Shown here: positions 22,904 to 30,697 of the stretch, one piece after another
Layout of the letters: the number at the start of each line of letters is the position of its first letter
How positions within the stretch are numbered: the first letter of the stretch is position 1
NCBI GenBank assembly: GCA_035293045.1
Contig: DATDOY010000155.1
Coordinates: 1 to 34,246, forward strand
Direction of reading: 5' to 3'
Origin: DATDOY01 sp035293045
GTDB lineage: Bacteria; Actinomycetota; Acidimicrobiia; IMCC26256; JACPCJ01
DNA length: 34,246 nucleotides
Translations under genes and position numbers: made by a program
Notes under the pieces: model-generated
The model's database searches: none
Told to the model about the DNA's origin: nothing
Seen by the model: the letters and a program-made list of their open reading frames with translations, nothing else

Positions 22904-23959
22904 ATGGATTTCGAGCTCACCGACGATCAGCTCGCGCTTCGCGACGCGGCATCCTCGCTCCTCGCGGCGAAAGCGAGCCCCGACCGGGTGCGCCGCGTCG
23001 TGGACGCCGGTGGTGGCGCCGACGCCGAGCTGTGGTCGGCCATGGTCGAGCAGGGGTGGGCCGGGGTCGACGTGCCGGAAGCGCACGGCGGGCTCGGGCT
23101 GTCGTTCGTCGAGGCGACCGTGCTCCTCGAACAGGTCGGTGCGCATGTCGCACCGAGTCCGTTCCTCCAACAGATCGTCGCGCTCTGGGCGCTCACGCGC
23201 TCGGGTGCCGGAGCCGACTGGATCGAGCGGCTGGTGTCGGGTGACGCGATCGCAACCATCGCATGGCGTGAGGTCGAGTCGGCGGGAGACGCGGTGAGCG
23301 GACGGACCGAGCCCGCGCTGTACGCGCCTTCGGCCGACGTCGCCGTCGTGCGAACGTCCGATGGCTTGTTCGCCGTCGACCTTGCGGCGCACGGTCGCCC
23401 GCAGCGCGAGTCGGCCATGGACCGGACGCGCGAGGTCGGGTGGCTCGCCTTCGATGACACTCCGGCGATCCGCCTTGGTGACGCCGCGGCCGCAGCAGGG
23501 TTTCTCGAGCGAGGGGCCGTCGCGCACGCCGCGGAAATGCTCGGCGGTGCGCAGCGCGCCCTCGACATGGCGGTCAACTACGCCAAGGAGCGGCAGCAGT
23601 TCGGCCGCCCCATCGGTTCGTTTCAGGCGGTCAAGCACCGGTGCGCCGACATGCTCGTCGACGTCGAGGGGATGCGATCAGCCGTGTACTGGGCGGCGTG
23701 GTGCCTTGCGGCCGGCGATCCCGATGCCGCGGTCGCGGCGTCGACGGCCAAGGTGTGGTGCACCGATGCCGCCAAGCGGGTGATGGCGTCGGCGCTCCAG
23801 GTGCACGGCGGAATCGGCTTCACCTGGGAGCACGACGTCCACCTCTATCTCAAGCGCTCCCAGCTGGATCAGGTGTCGTTTGGCGATGCGACCTTCCACC
23901 GTTCGCGGCTGGCCGATCTCCTGCGGGCGCGGCTCGAGGCCGGCGAAAGCGTGGTGTGA
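22904..23959 (+). CDS. Acyl-CoA dehydrogenase family protein (FadE-type partner subunit)
   Basis: A 351-residue short-type acyl-CoA dehydrogenase: GWAGVDVPEAHGGLGLSF at 51-68, NYAKERQQFGRPIGSFQAVK at 225-244 and LQVHGGIGFTWEHDVHLY at 298-315. There is no C-terminal EGT Glu. A Glu (Glu202 in GFLERGAV) lies near the IVD-type position, so unlike the gene at 13428 it may keep a catalytic base; this needs alignment. ATG 22904 was chosen because it directly precedes the family start DFELTDDQLALRDAA; the open frame extends upstream into the intergenic region only. Its last 110 bases overlap the 3' end of the convergent epimerase gene. Confidence 0.88.
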   Translation: MDFELTDDQLALRDAASSLLAAKASPDRVRRVVDAGGGADAELWSAMVEQGWAGVDVPEAHGGLGLSFVEATVLLEQVGAHVAPSPFLQQIVALWALTRSGAGADWIERLVSGDAIATIAWREVESAGDAVSGRTEPALYAPSADVAVVRTSDGLFAVDLAAHGRPQRESAMDRTREVGWLAFDDTPAIRLGDAAAAAGFLERGAVAHAAEMLGGAQRALDMAVNYAKERQQFGRPIGSFQAVKHRCADMLVDVEGMRSAVYWAAWCLAAGDPDAAVAASTAKVWCTDAAKRVMASALQVHGGIGFTWEHDVHLYLKRSQLDQVSFGDATFHRSRLADLLRARLEAGESVV

Positions 23960-25283
23960 CGACCGGCGACGCGATCGGGACCGCGGTCGCCACGGCTGCC
24001 ATCAGCACGACCCCGCCGAGGGTGGCGATGTTGGCGACGAGGTCGACGCCGTCGTAGAGGTCGGTGTGGTTGAGGTGATAGAGGAAGTGGGGCACGGCGA
24101 AGGCGAGCCACACTCCTCCCGCGGCCCGGGTCAGCACCCGACTTCGCGCAAGCAGGGCGACGAGCGCGAGTCCGCCGATGCCGATGTTGAGCGCGGCGAA
24201 GTCGCGTAGCAGGTGCAGGTTGAACGGTCCGTCGACGGCGACCCAGCCGCGCCCGAAGGGGAAGTCGGTGTAAAAGGCGCGTGGATCGGCGAGGGCCTGG
24301 GCTCCGACCGAGAGGCCGCTCACCGCGAGCACGGCGAGGGCCAGGCGTGCCAGCCCCGGAAGGCGCTTGGGCACCCCCAGATCCGTGGTGATCGCCTCGT
24401 AGGTGGCGACCGCGTCGCGGTGCGCGGGACGCCACCCCGTGGCTGCCTTGAACCGTTGGTTGGAGGGGCGCTGGGAGCGGTAGAGCTGCTGCACCCGCCC
24501 ACCCATGAGCCGGCCGAGGAAGGCCGGAGGCCGCACAAGGCGGCGTCGGCCGACGGCGCGCGCAAGCGCGGCCACGTGGTCGCGTCGGGGTCTCGGGTCG
24601 TCGTCGACGACGTGGTAGACGCCGCTCGGCGCATCGAGGGCGGCGACGACCGCGTCGGCGGCGTCGTCGACGTGGATGAGGGGGATGAAGGTGTCACCGC
24701 GCCCCGGCTCCATGAAGACGCCGACCCGCGCCGCGTTCACGACGAGGGCGATCTGATCACTGTCGGGGGCCATGAAGCGCCCGAAGCGGAGAACGACGCC
24801 GCGTGACCCGGCCGCGGCGACGGATGCGGCGGCCGCCTCCGCCGATCTCAGCGGCTCGGTGTGGTCGGTCTCCATGTGCGACGCGTCCTCGTCGATCCAC
24901 TCGTCGCCGTGTCCGTCGTAGAGAAAGGCGATCGACTCCTGCACGAATACGTCCGCGCCGGTGGCGATGGCCGCGTCGGCGAGATGGCGGGAGGCGTGGG
25001 TGCGGATGCGATCGTTCTCGTCCCACGCGCCGGGCATCGTCATCTTGCGGAGTGGCGGGATCTTGGTGGCGAGGTTGACGACGGCGTCGTGTCCGGCCAC
25101 CGCCGAGCGCACGGCGTCGGCGTCGAACAGGTCGACCGAGACGGGATCCGCACCCATGGCCCGAAGCTGGGCGGCCTTCTCCTCTCCGCGGGCGACGGCG
25201 GTCACCTCGTGCCCCGCCTCGATCAGATACGCGACGGCGCGGCGACCAAGAACGCCGGTGGCTCCGGCAACGAAGACCTTCAT
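23850..25283 (-). CDS. NAD-dependent epimerase/dehydratase with C-terminal membrane domain
   Basis: A 477-residue fusion. Residues 1-300 are an extended-SDR domain with GATGVLG at 7-13, DAVVNLATKIPP at 65-76 and SIAFLYDGHGDEW around 117-129; the usual YxxxK is not obvious. Residues about 315-442 contain four hydrophobic helices with short loops (RLALAVLAVSGLSVGAQAL; NIGIGGLALVALLA; GVWLAFAVPHFLYHLNH; NIATLGGVVLMAAVATAVP). I do not recognise the membrane part by name. The basic, Pro-rich tail (from about 445) is encoded opposite the end of the FadE gene. Its start ATG 25283 overlaps the Rrf2 gene stop, so it is coupled to and probably controlled by that iron-sulfur regulator. Substrate unknown. 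Confidence 0.85.
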   Translation of the reverse strand: MKVFVAGATGVLGRRAVAYLIEAGHEVTAVARGEEKAAQLRAMGADPVSVDLFDADAVRSAVAGHDAVVNLATKIPPLRKMTMPGAWDENDRIRTHASRHLADAAIATGADVFVQESIAFLYDGHGDEWIDEDASHMETDHTEPLRSAEAAAASVAAAGSRGVVLRFGRFMAPDSDQIALVVNAARVGVFMEPGRGDTFIPLIHVDDAADAVVAALDAPSGVYHVVDDDPRPRRDHVAALARAVGRRRLVRPPAFLGRLMGGRVQQLYRSQRPSNQRFKAATGWRPAHRDAVATYEAITTDLGVPKRLPGLARLALAVLAVSGLSVGAQALADPRAFYTDFPFGRGWVAVDGPFNLHLLRDFAALNIGIGGLALVALLARSRVLTRAAGGVWLAFAVPHFLYHLNHTDLYDGVDLVANIATLGGVVLMAAVATAVPIASPVVTPRFRRPRAAPAGDRPAANGGRSHRQTTPDPAGSA

Positions 25284-25771
25284 CGGGCAACCTCCTGGAT
25301 CCAGACCGCGGTGTCAGCGAGTTGCCGGCGCGGGGCTTCGTAGAGCGCATGCATGGCGAGGTCGGCGACCGTGTGCTCAGCGAGGGAGCTCCGCCACGCC
25401 GTCTCGGCGTCGCGCATGACGGCCGTGATGCCGCACGGCGCGGCGTAGAGCTTGGGATCCTTCACGGCGCACGGTCCGCGCCGCCGGATCTCGGTGCAGG
25501 TGAACGCGGGGTCGTCGCCGTCGACCGCCTCGACGATCTCGAGCACGGTGATGAAGGCGGGAGGTCGGGCGAGCCGGTAGCCGCCGCGCGGGCCACGCAC
25601 CGTCTCGACGATCCCAGCGCGCGACAGCGCCTGCATGTGCTTGGCGAGGTAGGCCGCCGGCACGCCGTGATACTCGGCGAGCCGGGCGACCGGGAGGGCC
25701 TTGTCGCTCGGAAGCGCCGAGAGCACACCACAGCAGTGGAGTGCCCACTCGACGCCTTCGGAGATCCGCAT
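25280..25771 (-). CDS. Rrf2 family transcriptional regulator with three-Cys cluster site
   Basis: A 163-residue winged-helix protein: MRISEGVEWALHCCGVLSAL, then the HTH region (VARLAEYHGVPAAYLAKHMQ at 28-47) and the wing VRGPRGGYRLARP at 58-70. Cys92, Cys101 and Cys113 form the three-Cys arrangement that binds a Fe-S cluster in NsrR/IscR-type proteins, so it likely senses nitric oxide, oxidants or cluster status. ATG 25771 was chosen because it starts the family motif and is placed exactly at a leaderless promoter (TTGCCC-17-TAATAT-7-ATG). It is translationally coupled (ATGA) to the membrane-tailed epimerase, its probable target. The A/T-rich ATATCCGGATTAT at the promoter could be an autoregulatory site. 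Confidence 0.9.
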   Translation of the reverse strand: MRISEGVEWALHCCGVLSALPSDKALPVARLAEYHGVPAAYLAKHMQALSRAGIVETVRGPRGGYRLARPPAFITVLEIVEAVDGDDPAFTCTEIRRRGPCAVKDPKLYAAPCGITAVMRDAETAWRSSLAEHTVADLAMHALYEAPRRQLADTAVWIQEVAR

Positions 25772-25778
25772 AATCCGG

Positions 25779-25807
25779 ATATTAGAGCACCGGAAAAGGA
25801 CGGGCAA
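25779..25807 (-). promoter_or_regulatory. Promoter of rrf2-epimerase operon, leaderless
   Basis: On the minus strand TTGCCC (25807-25802), 17 nt, TAATAT (25784-25779), then 7 nt to ATG 25771. Spacing and hexamers suit a primary sigma promoter whose transcript begins at the start codon. The TCCGGA-centred partial palindrome just after the -10 could bind the regulator. Confidence 0.6.
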
Positions 25808-25849
25808 CCCGGATCAAGGACCGAGCGCGGGGAAGGTGGCTGCCGGCGG

Positions 25850-26524
25850 TTACCGGGGCGCGCGTCCCGGGCTCGCGGCCCGAACCAGGCGGCGGATGCC
25901 CCACGAGAGGGCGAGGGCGAGGCTTCCAAGCCCGGCGAAGAGGCCTCCATCGATGCCCGTGCGGGCCAACTCCCCGAGCACTTCGACCGAGGTTGGGGTC
26001 GAGGTCTTGGGCGGCGGGGGTGTCACCACGACGCCGAGCACCACTGGCGGTTCCGCTGCGACGGTCGTGGGTGTGGTGACGGGCGCGGCCGGTTCGATGG
26101 GGGCTTCCGCTGGGGAGATCGTCGGGACCTGAGGCGCGGTCGTGGTGGTCGTCGGGGCAGGCGGAGGGTCGTCACTGCTGCTCGACCCGCCGTTGTCGTC
26201 GTTGCCACCGCCGTTGTCGTCGTTGCCACCGCCCGGAGCGTCATCGCAGGGGTCGCCCTGGCCCGGGTTGGTCTTGCCGCTGCCCTGGCCCTGATCGTTG
26301 CCGGCGCCGGGGTCGTCGCCGCTCGGGTTCCCGTTGCCACCGTTTCCGCTGCAGGGGTTCCCGGCCGCGTGCGCTGCCGAAGAGTTCAGGGGGTACGGAG
26401 CGCGCGTCCCAAGCCCCATGATCACCGCGGCCATGATCGCCACGACGACGAGAATCATGCGAAGGACGCGGAGGCGCGACGGGCCATCGATACCGGAAGT
26501 CGTGACGGGCGTGGGGTCGGCCAT
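25850..26524 (-). CDS. Secreted surface protein with LARTG sorting signal and low-complexity stalk
   Basis: A 224-residue protein. Residues about 20-38 form the hydrophobic core of a signal peptide (LRMILVVVAIMAAVIMGLG), ending near AAHAAG. The mature part is a Gly/Asn/Asp-rich region (about 55-110) with two near-identical GGGNDDN units, followed by a Pro/Thr stalk. The end is LARTG at 186-190, a hydrophobic helix and the basic tail RRLVRAASPGRAPR. LAxTG is the motif preferred by class E sortases in high-G+C Actinobacteria. ATG 26524 was chosen because TAGGTGA lies 4 nt upstream. Two Cys (in NPCSG and DPCDD) might form a disulfide. It lies upstream of rrf2 on the same strand, separated by 78 nt and the rrf2 promoter, so it is probably a separate unit. 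Confidence 0.8.
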   Translation of the reverse strand: MADPTPVTTSGIDGPSRLRVLRMILVVVAIMAAVIMGLGTRAPYPLNSSAAHAAGNPCSGNGGNGNPSGDDPGAGNDQGQGSGKTNPGQGDPCDDAPGGGNDDNGGGNDDNGGSSSSDDPPPAPTTTTTAPQVPTISPAEAPIEPAAPVTTPTTVAAEPPVVLGVVVTPPPPKTSTPTSVEVLGELARTGIDGGLFAGLGSLALALSWGIRRLVRAASPGRAPR

Positions 26525-26741
26525 CGAGTCACCTACTGGGTCCTGGTGCGGGGCCGGTTTCGCCATTCGCTCCCCGTCGGGCTCGGCGACCAGTAGTGCG
26601 CCCGGCGGATCTCTGCGTCCCTCGCGCTGTTCCCTGTGAGCATCCGGCCGACATGAGGCTCATGGATCGCCACGATTGATGAAAGAGCGTGAGATATCTG
26701 CCCATCTGCACGGCTCCGCTTCCCCCGGCGGCCGCCCAAGG

Positions 26742-26783
26742 GTGTGAGTGCACACCCGCTCATGAGCGGGCGAGCACTCACAC
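26742..26783. terminator. Palindrome (family B copy 2) after the ligase gene
   Basis: Arms 26742-26762 and 26763-26783 pair with two mismatches and no loop (centre CTCATGAG). The outer GTGTGAGTG matches 16347-16391. It lies 22 nt after the stop of the minus-strand CoA ligase gene, in the 281-nt gap before the surface-protein gene, so a ligase-operon terminator is plausible. Confidence 0.65.
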
Positions 26784-26805
26784 GTTCACTGGGGGGTGCG
26801 GGCGG

Positions 26806-28338
26806 TCAGAGCAGGCGGCGCAGGGCGTTGCGGTCGGGTTTCCCGGCCGCGAGCGTCGGCATCTCGTCGAGGCGCACGACGACCTCGGGCGTCTTGTACG
26901 ACGCCATGCCCCGCTCGGTGAACCACGCCTGACAGGCGGCGAGGTCGAAGGGCTCGGAGGCCACGACGAATGCCGCCACGCGCTCGCCGACCACGTCGTC
27001 GGGGATGCCGAGCGCCACCGCTTGGTCGATCGCCGGATGGGCTTCCAGGGCCGCCTCGACTTCTGACGCCGAGATGTTCTCGCCCTTGCGGATGATGACG
27101 TCCTTCAGCCGGCCCACGATCGTGAGCCACCCGTCGGGCGCGACGGTCGCAATGTCGCCGGTGCGGAACCAGCCGTCTTTGGCGTGAGCGGCGCGGGTCG
27201 CGTCCTTGTCGAGGTAGCCCACGAACATCTCCGGTCCGCGCACCCACAGTTCGCCCGCCGTTCCCGGGGGGCAGGCTTCCAGCGTCTCAGGGTCGACGAC
27301 GAGCAATTCGACATCGCCGGTGGCGCGCCCGTCGGTGTCCTGAGCGCGCCCGGCGTCGTCGCCGGCGTGTGACGTGGTGACCGTCGGTGCCTCGGTGGAG
27401 CCGTACGTGCGTTTGACCACGGCGCCGAACTCGCGCCGGGCCGCGTCGACGAACGACGGCGTCACGCCCGCGCCGCCACACGAGAGCAGGCGCACGCTGT
27501 CCACGCGCTCGGTCTTGAAGTCGCTCGATCGCATCATCTCGACGAAGAACGTGGGGGGCCCGATCATGAAGGTGATCTGCTCCGCCTCCACCAGGTCGAG
27601 CGCCGCCTCGGGACTCCACTGATCCATCAGCACGGTCTTCATCGGTACCGCGCCGGGGTTGACGACCGCGTTCAGCAGTCCGGAGATGTGGGCGAGCGGG
27701 GCGGGCATGAGGATGGCGTCGTCGGATCGCAGCCCGTGGACGTCGCGCATCAAGAGTGCCTTCGAGGCGAGCCCGCGATGAGTGTGCATCACTCCCTTGG
27801 GTCCACCCGTCGAACCCGACGTGAACAGGACGCAGGCGATGTCGGCCGGCCGGGCGGCGGATTCGAGCACCGGGCGGGCGTTCATCAGCTCGTCGAAGCC
27901 GTCGGCCGGACCGCGGATCACAACCGCGCCGTCGCGCGCCGCGAGCGGAAGGCTCGATGCGCCGAGGATGACCGCAGGAGCGACCTGGGCGAGCATGTCG
28001 TCGATCTCGCCGTCGCCGGCACGGTGGTGGATGGGGACGGCGACCGCCCCGAGCCGCCAGCACGCCCGGTAGAGCAGCACGACCTCGTGCCAGTTGGGCG
28101 CCTGCCACGCGACGGCGTCGCCGCGCCTCACCCCCGACGCCATGAGGCCGCCGGCCAGACGTCCCACGCGTTCGTTCACCTCGGCCGAGCCGAGCCGCAA
28201 CACCGAATCGACGATCAGCTCGGGGTGCGGGCCGGCGTCAGTGAGGATCACGTCGAGCGACGGGACATCCCAGGCGCCCCCATGCCGCTTGTAGTGCCGC
28301 TCGCGGGCGTGCTTCAGGGTGGGCTTGAGCCTCGCCAC
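26806..28338 (-). CDS. Acyl-CoA synthetase (AMP-dependent, ANL superfamily)
   Basis: A 510-residue adenylate-forming ligase: phosphate loop TSGSTGGPKG at 173-182, YGSTEAP at 312-318, GWFRTGD at 389-395, GRLKDVIIRKGENIS at 409-423 and catalytic Lys500 in LAAGKPDRNALR. It joins a carboxylic acid to CoA at the cost of ATP to AMP, the usual first step of a catabolic pathway. The acid specificity cannot be read. GTG 28338 starts 2 nt after the TAA of the upstream acyl-CoA dehydrogenase, so they are one operon; the longer open frame continues inside that gene and is not real. Activation by the ligase and desaturation by its neighbour are consecutive steps. Confidence 0.92.
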   Translation of the reverse strand: MARLKPTLKHARERHYKRHGGAWDVPSLDVILTDAGPHPELIVDSVLRLGSAEVNERVGRLAGGLMASGVRRGDAVAWQAPNWHEVVLLYRACWRLGAVAVPIHHRAGDGEIDDMLAQVAPAVILGASSLPLAARDGAVVIRGPADGFDELMNARPVLESAARPADIACVLFTSGSTGGPKGVMHTHRGLASKALLMRDVHGLRSDDAILMPAPLAHISGLLNAVVNPGAVPMKTVLMDQWSPEAALDLVEAEQITFMIGPPTFFVEMMRSSDFKTERVDSVRLLSCGGAGVTPSFVDAARREFGAVVKRTYGSTEAPTVTTSHAGDDAGRAQDTDGRATGDVELLVVDPETLEACPPGTAGELWVRGPEMFVGYLDKDATRAAHAKDGWFRTGDIATVAPDGWLTIVGRLKDVIIRKGENISASEVEAALEAHPAIDQAVALGIPDDVVGERVAAFVVASEPFDLAACQAWFTERGMASYKTPEVVVRLDEMPTLAAGKPDRNALRRLL

Positions 28339-28340
28339 GC

Positions 28341-29549
28341 TTATCCGACCAGCGGGTTGCGCCAGCCGGGACTCGTTGTCGACCGGCCCTTCAAGACGTT
28401 GGTGCCGATGAAGTTGCGCTGCACCTCGACGGTGCCTGCGCCGATGGAGAGCCCCCGGATGTCTCGGTACATTCGCTCGACCGAGTATTCGCGGGAGAAA
28501 CCGTAGCCGCCGTGCAATTGGATGGCTTCGTCGCACGCCTGGCGGGCGGCGAGATTGCACGCCGCCTTGGCCATCGCCGTCTCGAGCGGCGGCGGCGTCC
28601 CGTGCGGACCGGCCATCGACACGGCGCGGTAGAGGAGCAGGCGCGCCGCTTCGAGCTGGGTGGCGACGTCGGCGATCTTCCACTGGAGCCCTTGGAGGTC
28701 GGCGAGGGTTCCGGCGCCGGTCTGGCGTTCCGTCATGTAGCGCACGGCGGCCTCGAGCGCGCCTTGCCCGGCGCCGAGGCACATGGCGGCGTTGCCGCAC
28801 CGCTCGTGGTTGAGGTGGAGAAGGAGATTGCGGAACGGATCGGTGCTGTTGGGATCGCCCCAAACCAGGACGTCCTCCTCGCGCACGTGCACGTCGTCGA
28901 AGGCCAGCTCCGCCTCCGTGCACCCGCGAAGTCCCATCTTCTTGTGGGTGCCGGTGACGCTGACGCCGGGCGACGAGAGGTCGACGACGACGGCGCCGAT
29001 GCCCTTCGCACCTTCGCCTCCGGGAAAGCGCGCCCACACCAGACACGCAGACGAGACGTGGCCACCGGTGACGAAGTTCTTGTAGGCGTTGAGCCGGAAC
29101 CCACCCTTGGGATCCTCGGTGAGCGACGCCCGCATGAGGTTGGCGGCCGAACCGGCGTCGGGCTCGGTGATGCCGATGCAGAACAGGGCGTCTCCGCTCG
29201 CCACGTGGGGCATCCACTTCGCCTTCATGGCGTCGTTGCCGAGATGCTCGATGGCTCGCGGCGGCCCGTTGTAGTTGAGGTGCACGATGATGGCGCTCGA
29301 CACGTCCACCCGACCGAGTTCCTCGAGCACGATGGTCGACTCCACGTCGCCCATCCCCATGCCCCCGAACTCCTCGCCGACGGTGACGGCGAAGAGGTCA
29401 GCCTTCTTGAAGGCGTCCCACGAGTCGTGCGGAAACTCCTCGGTCTCGTCCCAGTACGACGCCTTGGGTGCGAGCTCACGCTCGGCGATGTCTCGTGCGA
29501 GCGCGCGGAGCTCCTGTTGATCTTCGGTTTCGGTGAGGGCGAGATCCAT
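28341..29549 (-). CDS. Acyl-CoA dehydrogenase (IVD-like)
   Basis: A 402-residue flavoprotein with the full acyl-CoA dehydrogenase layout: GITEPDAGSAANLMRAS at 126-142, KNFVTGG at 157-163, then LQLHGGYGFSREYSVERMYRD-type helices near 343-364. The C-terminal site reads SIGAGTVEVQRN (Ala371 in place of Glu), and Glu249 in LNHERCG takes the isovaleryl-CoA-dehydrogenase position. It is a single subunit type without a divergent FadE partner, so it is likely a homotetramer. It is operonic with the CoA ligase. TACCAT lies 9 nt before ATG 29549. The operator-like TGACACGAGTGTCA at 29575-29588 lies in the shared gap with the divergent SDR. Confidence 0.92.
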   Translation of the reverse strand: MDLALTETEDQQELRALARDIAERELAPKASYWDETEEFPHDSWDAFKKADLFAVTVGEEFGGMGMGDVESTIVLEELGRVDVSSAIIVHLNYNGPPRAIEHLGNDAMKAKWMPHVASGDALFCIGITEPDAGSAANLMRASLTEDPKGGFRLNAYKNFVTGGHVSSACLVWARFPGGEGAKGIGAVVVDLSSPGVSVTGTHKKMGLRGCTEAELAFDDVHVREEDVLVWGDPNSTDPFRNLLLHLNHERCGNAAMCLGAGQGALEAAVRYMTERQTGAGTLADLQGLQWKIADVATQLEAARLLLYRAVSMAGPHGTPPPLETAMAKAACNLAARQACDEAIQLHGGYGFSREYSVERMYRDIRGLSIGAGTVEVQRNFIGTNVLKGRSTTSPGWRNPLVG

Positions 29550-29558
29550 GCGCCGCGG

Positions 29559-29564
29559 ATGGTA
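29559..29564 (-). promoter_or_regulatory. Candidate -10 (TACCAT) of the dehydrogenase-ligase operon
   Basis: TACCAT lies 9 nt before ATG 29549 on the minus strand, with no Shine-Dalgarno. The operator at 29575-29588 would cover the -35 region. Confidence 0.4.
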
Positions 29565-29574
29565 CCGGCGAATG

Positions 29575-29588
29575 TGACACGAGTGTCA
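29575..29588. promoter_or_regulatory. Operator-like palindrome TGACACGAGTGTCA
   Basis: This 14-bp site is one base off a perfect palindrome and matches TGACACGCGTGTCA at 3221-3238. It lies midway between the divergent acyl-CoA dehydrogenase (29549) and SDR (29620) starts, where a dimeric repressor could block both -35 regions. Confidence 0.55.
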
Positions 29589-29606
29589 GTTAGGGCGCCC
29601 GCCCGT

Positions 29607-29612
29607 TAGCGT
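29607..29612 (+). promoter_or_regulatory. Candidate -10 (TAGCGT) of the SDR gene
   Basis: TAGCGT lies 7 nt before GTG 29620; leaderless arrangement, same hexamer as before 13428 and 33628. Confidence 0.4.
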
Positions 29613-29619
29613 CTGCGGA

Positions 29620-30414
29620 GTGGGACTGCTCGACGGACACAGGGCGTTGGTCACCGGCGGCGGGTCGGGGATCGGGCGGGCGACGTGTCGCCGCATGGCG
29701 GAGGAGGGCGCGGCCGTGGCCGTGCTCGACATCGACGGCGACGCGGCCGAAGCGGTGGCTCGGGAGATCGACGGCCACGCCTTCGCCACGGACGTGACGG
29801 ACGCGGCGGCCACGGAGCACGCAGTCAGCGCCGCCGCCGCCGCCATGGGTGGGCTCTCCGTCGCGTTCAACAACGCCGGTATCGGTTGGATCCAACCGCT
29901 GCACGAGTACGACCTCGAGCAGTGGGACCGCGTCGTGCGCGTCAGCCTCTACGGCGTGTTCCACGGGATGCGGGCGCAGGTGCCCCTCATGCTCGCCGGG
30001 GGTGATGGGCGCATTGTCAACACGGCGTCGATCAGCGGCACTCGCCCGGCGGCCGGGGAGGGCGCCTATGCCGCGGCCAAGGCGGGGATCGCGGCGCTCA
30101 CCGCGTCGGCGGCGCTCGAGTATGCCCCGGCGATCCGTGTCAACGCCGTGTCGCCGGGACACGTGAACTCGGCGCTCACGGCCCCGCTCGACCAGCTCGT
30201 GCCCGACCACGTGGCCGGCGTCATCGCCAAGACCCCGGTCGCACGCGCCGGAGAACCGGAGGACATCGCCGACGTTGTGGTGTTCCTGTGTTCCGACATG
30301 GCGCGCTTTCTCACCGGCCAGAACGTCGTCGTCGACGGCGGGCTCACGCTTCACACGTCGGGAACGGACGGGCTCCTCGAACGCCTGAGCGCCGTCCTCG
30401 CGCCGCGGGGGTGA
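29620..30414 (+). CDS. SDR family NAD(P)-dependent oxidoreductase
   Basis: A 264-residue classical SDR: TGGGSGIG at 12-19, NNAG at 84-87, Ser137 in NTASISG, Tyr150 and Lys154 (YAAAK), and SDMARFLTGQNVVVDGG near the C-terminus. LDID at 36-39 ends strand two with Asp, suggesting NAD(H). It shares the operator-containing gap with the acyl-CoA dehydrogenase-ligase operon, so it is probably co-regulated and acts on the same substrate series, perhaps as a hydroxyacyl-CoA or alcohol dehydrogenase (inference). GTG 29620 was chosen from the -10 position and the immediate start of the fold. A strong hairpin begins 2 nt after its stop. Confidence 0.9.
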   Translation: MGLLDGHRALVTGGGSGIGRATCRRMAEEGAAVAVLDIDGDAAEAVAREIDGHAFATDVTDAAATEHAVSAAAAAMGGLSVAFNNAGIGWIQPLHEYDLEQWDRVVRVSLYGVFHGMRAQVPLMLAGGDGRIVNTASISGTRPAAGEGAYAAAKAGIAALTASAALEYAPAIRVNAVSPGHVNSALTAPLDQLVPDHVAGVIAKTPVARAGEPEDIADVVVFLCSDMARFLTGQNVVVDGGLTLHTSGTDGLLERLSAVLAPRG

Positions 30415-30415
30415 C

Positions 30416-30451
30416 GCGCAACGACCCGGGCGGCGACCCGGGTCGTTGCGC
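30416..30451. terminator. Hairpin terminator between convergent SDR and csp genes
   Basis: A 15-bp perfect G/C-rich stem (30416-30430 with 30437-30451), 6-nt loop, followed on the plus strand by CTTTCTC. It starts 2 nt after the SDR stop. It may also serve the cold-shock gene from the other side. Confidence 0.75.
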
Positions 30452-30455
30452 CTTT

Positions 30456-30485
30456 CTCGGATTTGATGGGCTCGGATTTGATGGG
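30456..30485. repeat. 15-bp tandem duplication
   Basis: CTCGGATTTGATGGG occurs twice in direct succession (30456-30470, 30471-30485), just 8 nt past the cold-shock gene stop. It is relatively A/T-rich and non-coding. Confidence 0.85.
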
Positions 30486-30493
30486 CCCGCGGC

Positions 30494-30697
30494 TCAGACG
30501 GGTCGTACGTTCTGCGCTTCCTCGCCCTTGCGGCCGGCGCCAACCTCGAACTCCACCGCCTGGCCTTCCTCGAGGGACTTGTAGCCCTCCATCTGGATCT
30601 GCGAGAAGTGGACGAAGACGTCGTTCTTCCCCTCGCGTGAAATGAAGCCGTACCCCTTCTCGGAGTTGAAGAACTTCACGACGCCAGTTTCAGTCAC
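30494..30697 (-). CDS. cspA: Cold-shock domain protein (CspA family)
   Basis: A 67-residue single cold-shock domain: TGVVKFFNSEKGYGFIS at 4-20 with RNP1 (KGYGFIS) and VFVHFS at 27-32 (RNP2), ending AGRKGEEAQNVRPV. Length and sequence match bacterial CspA-type nucleic-acid chaperones that melt RNA structure. GTG 30697 is preceded by AAGGAG at normal distance, unlike the many leaderless genes nearby, and follows a leader of about 90 nt, as is usual for csp genes. Monocistronic, convergent with the SDR gene. Confidence 0.96.
   Translation of the reverse strand: MTETGVVKFFNSEKGYGFISREGKNDVFVHFSQIQMEGYKSLEEGQAVEFEVGAGRKGEEAQNVRPV

Noticed and set aside
26806..29217. An 803-codon frame joining the ligase with sequence upstream
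   Set aside because: The first 293 codons run through the acyl-CoA dehydrogenase gene in another frame and are Arg-rich noise; the ligase starts at GTG 28338.
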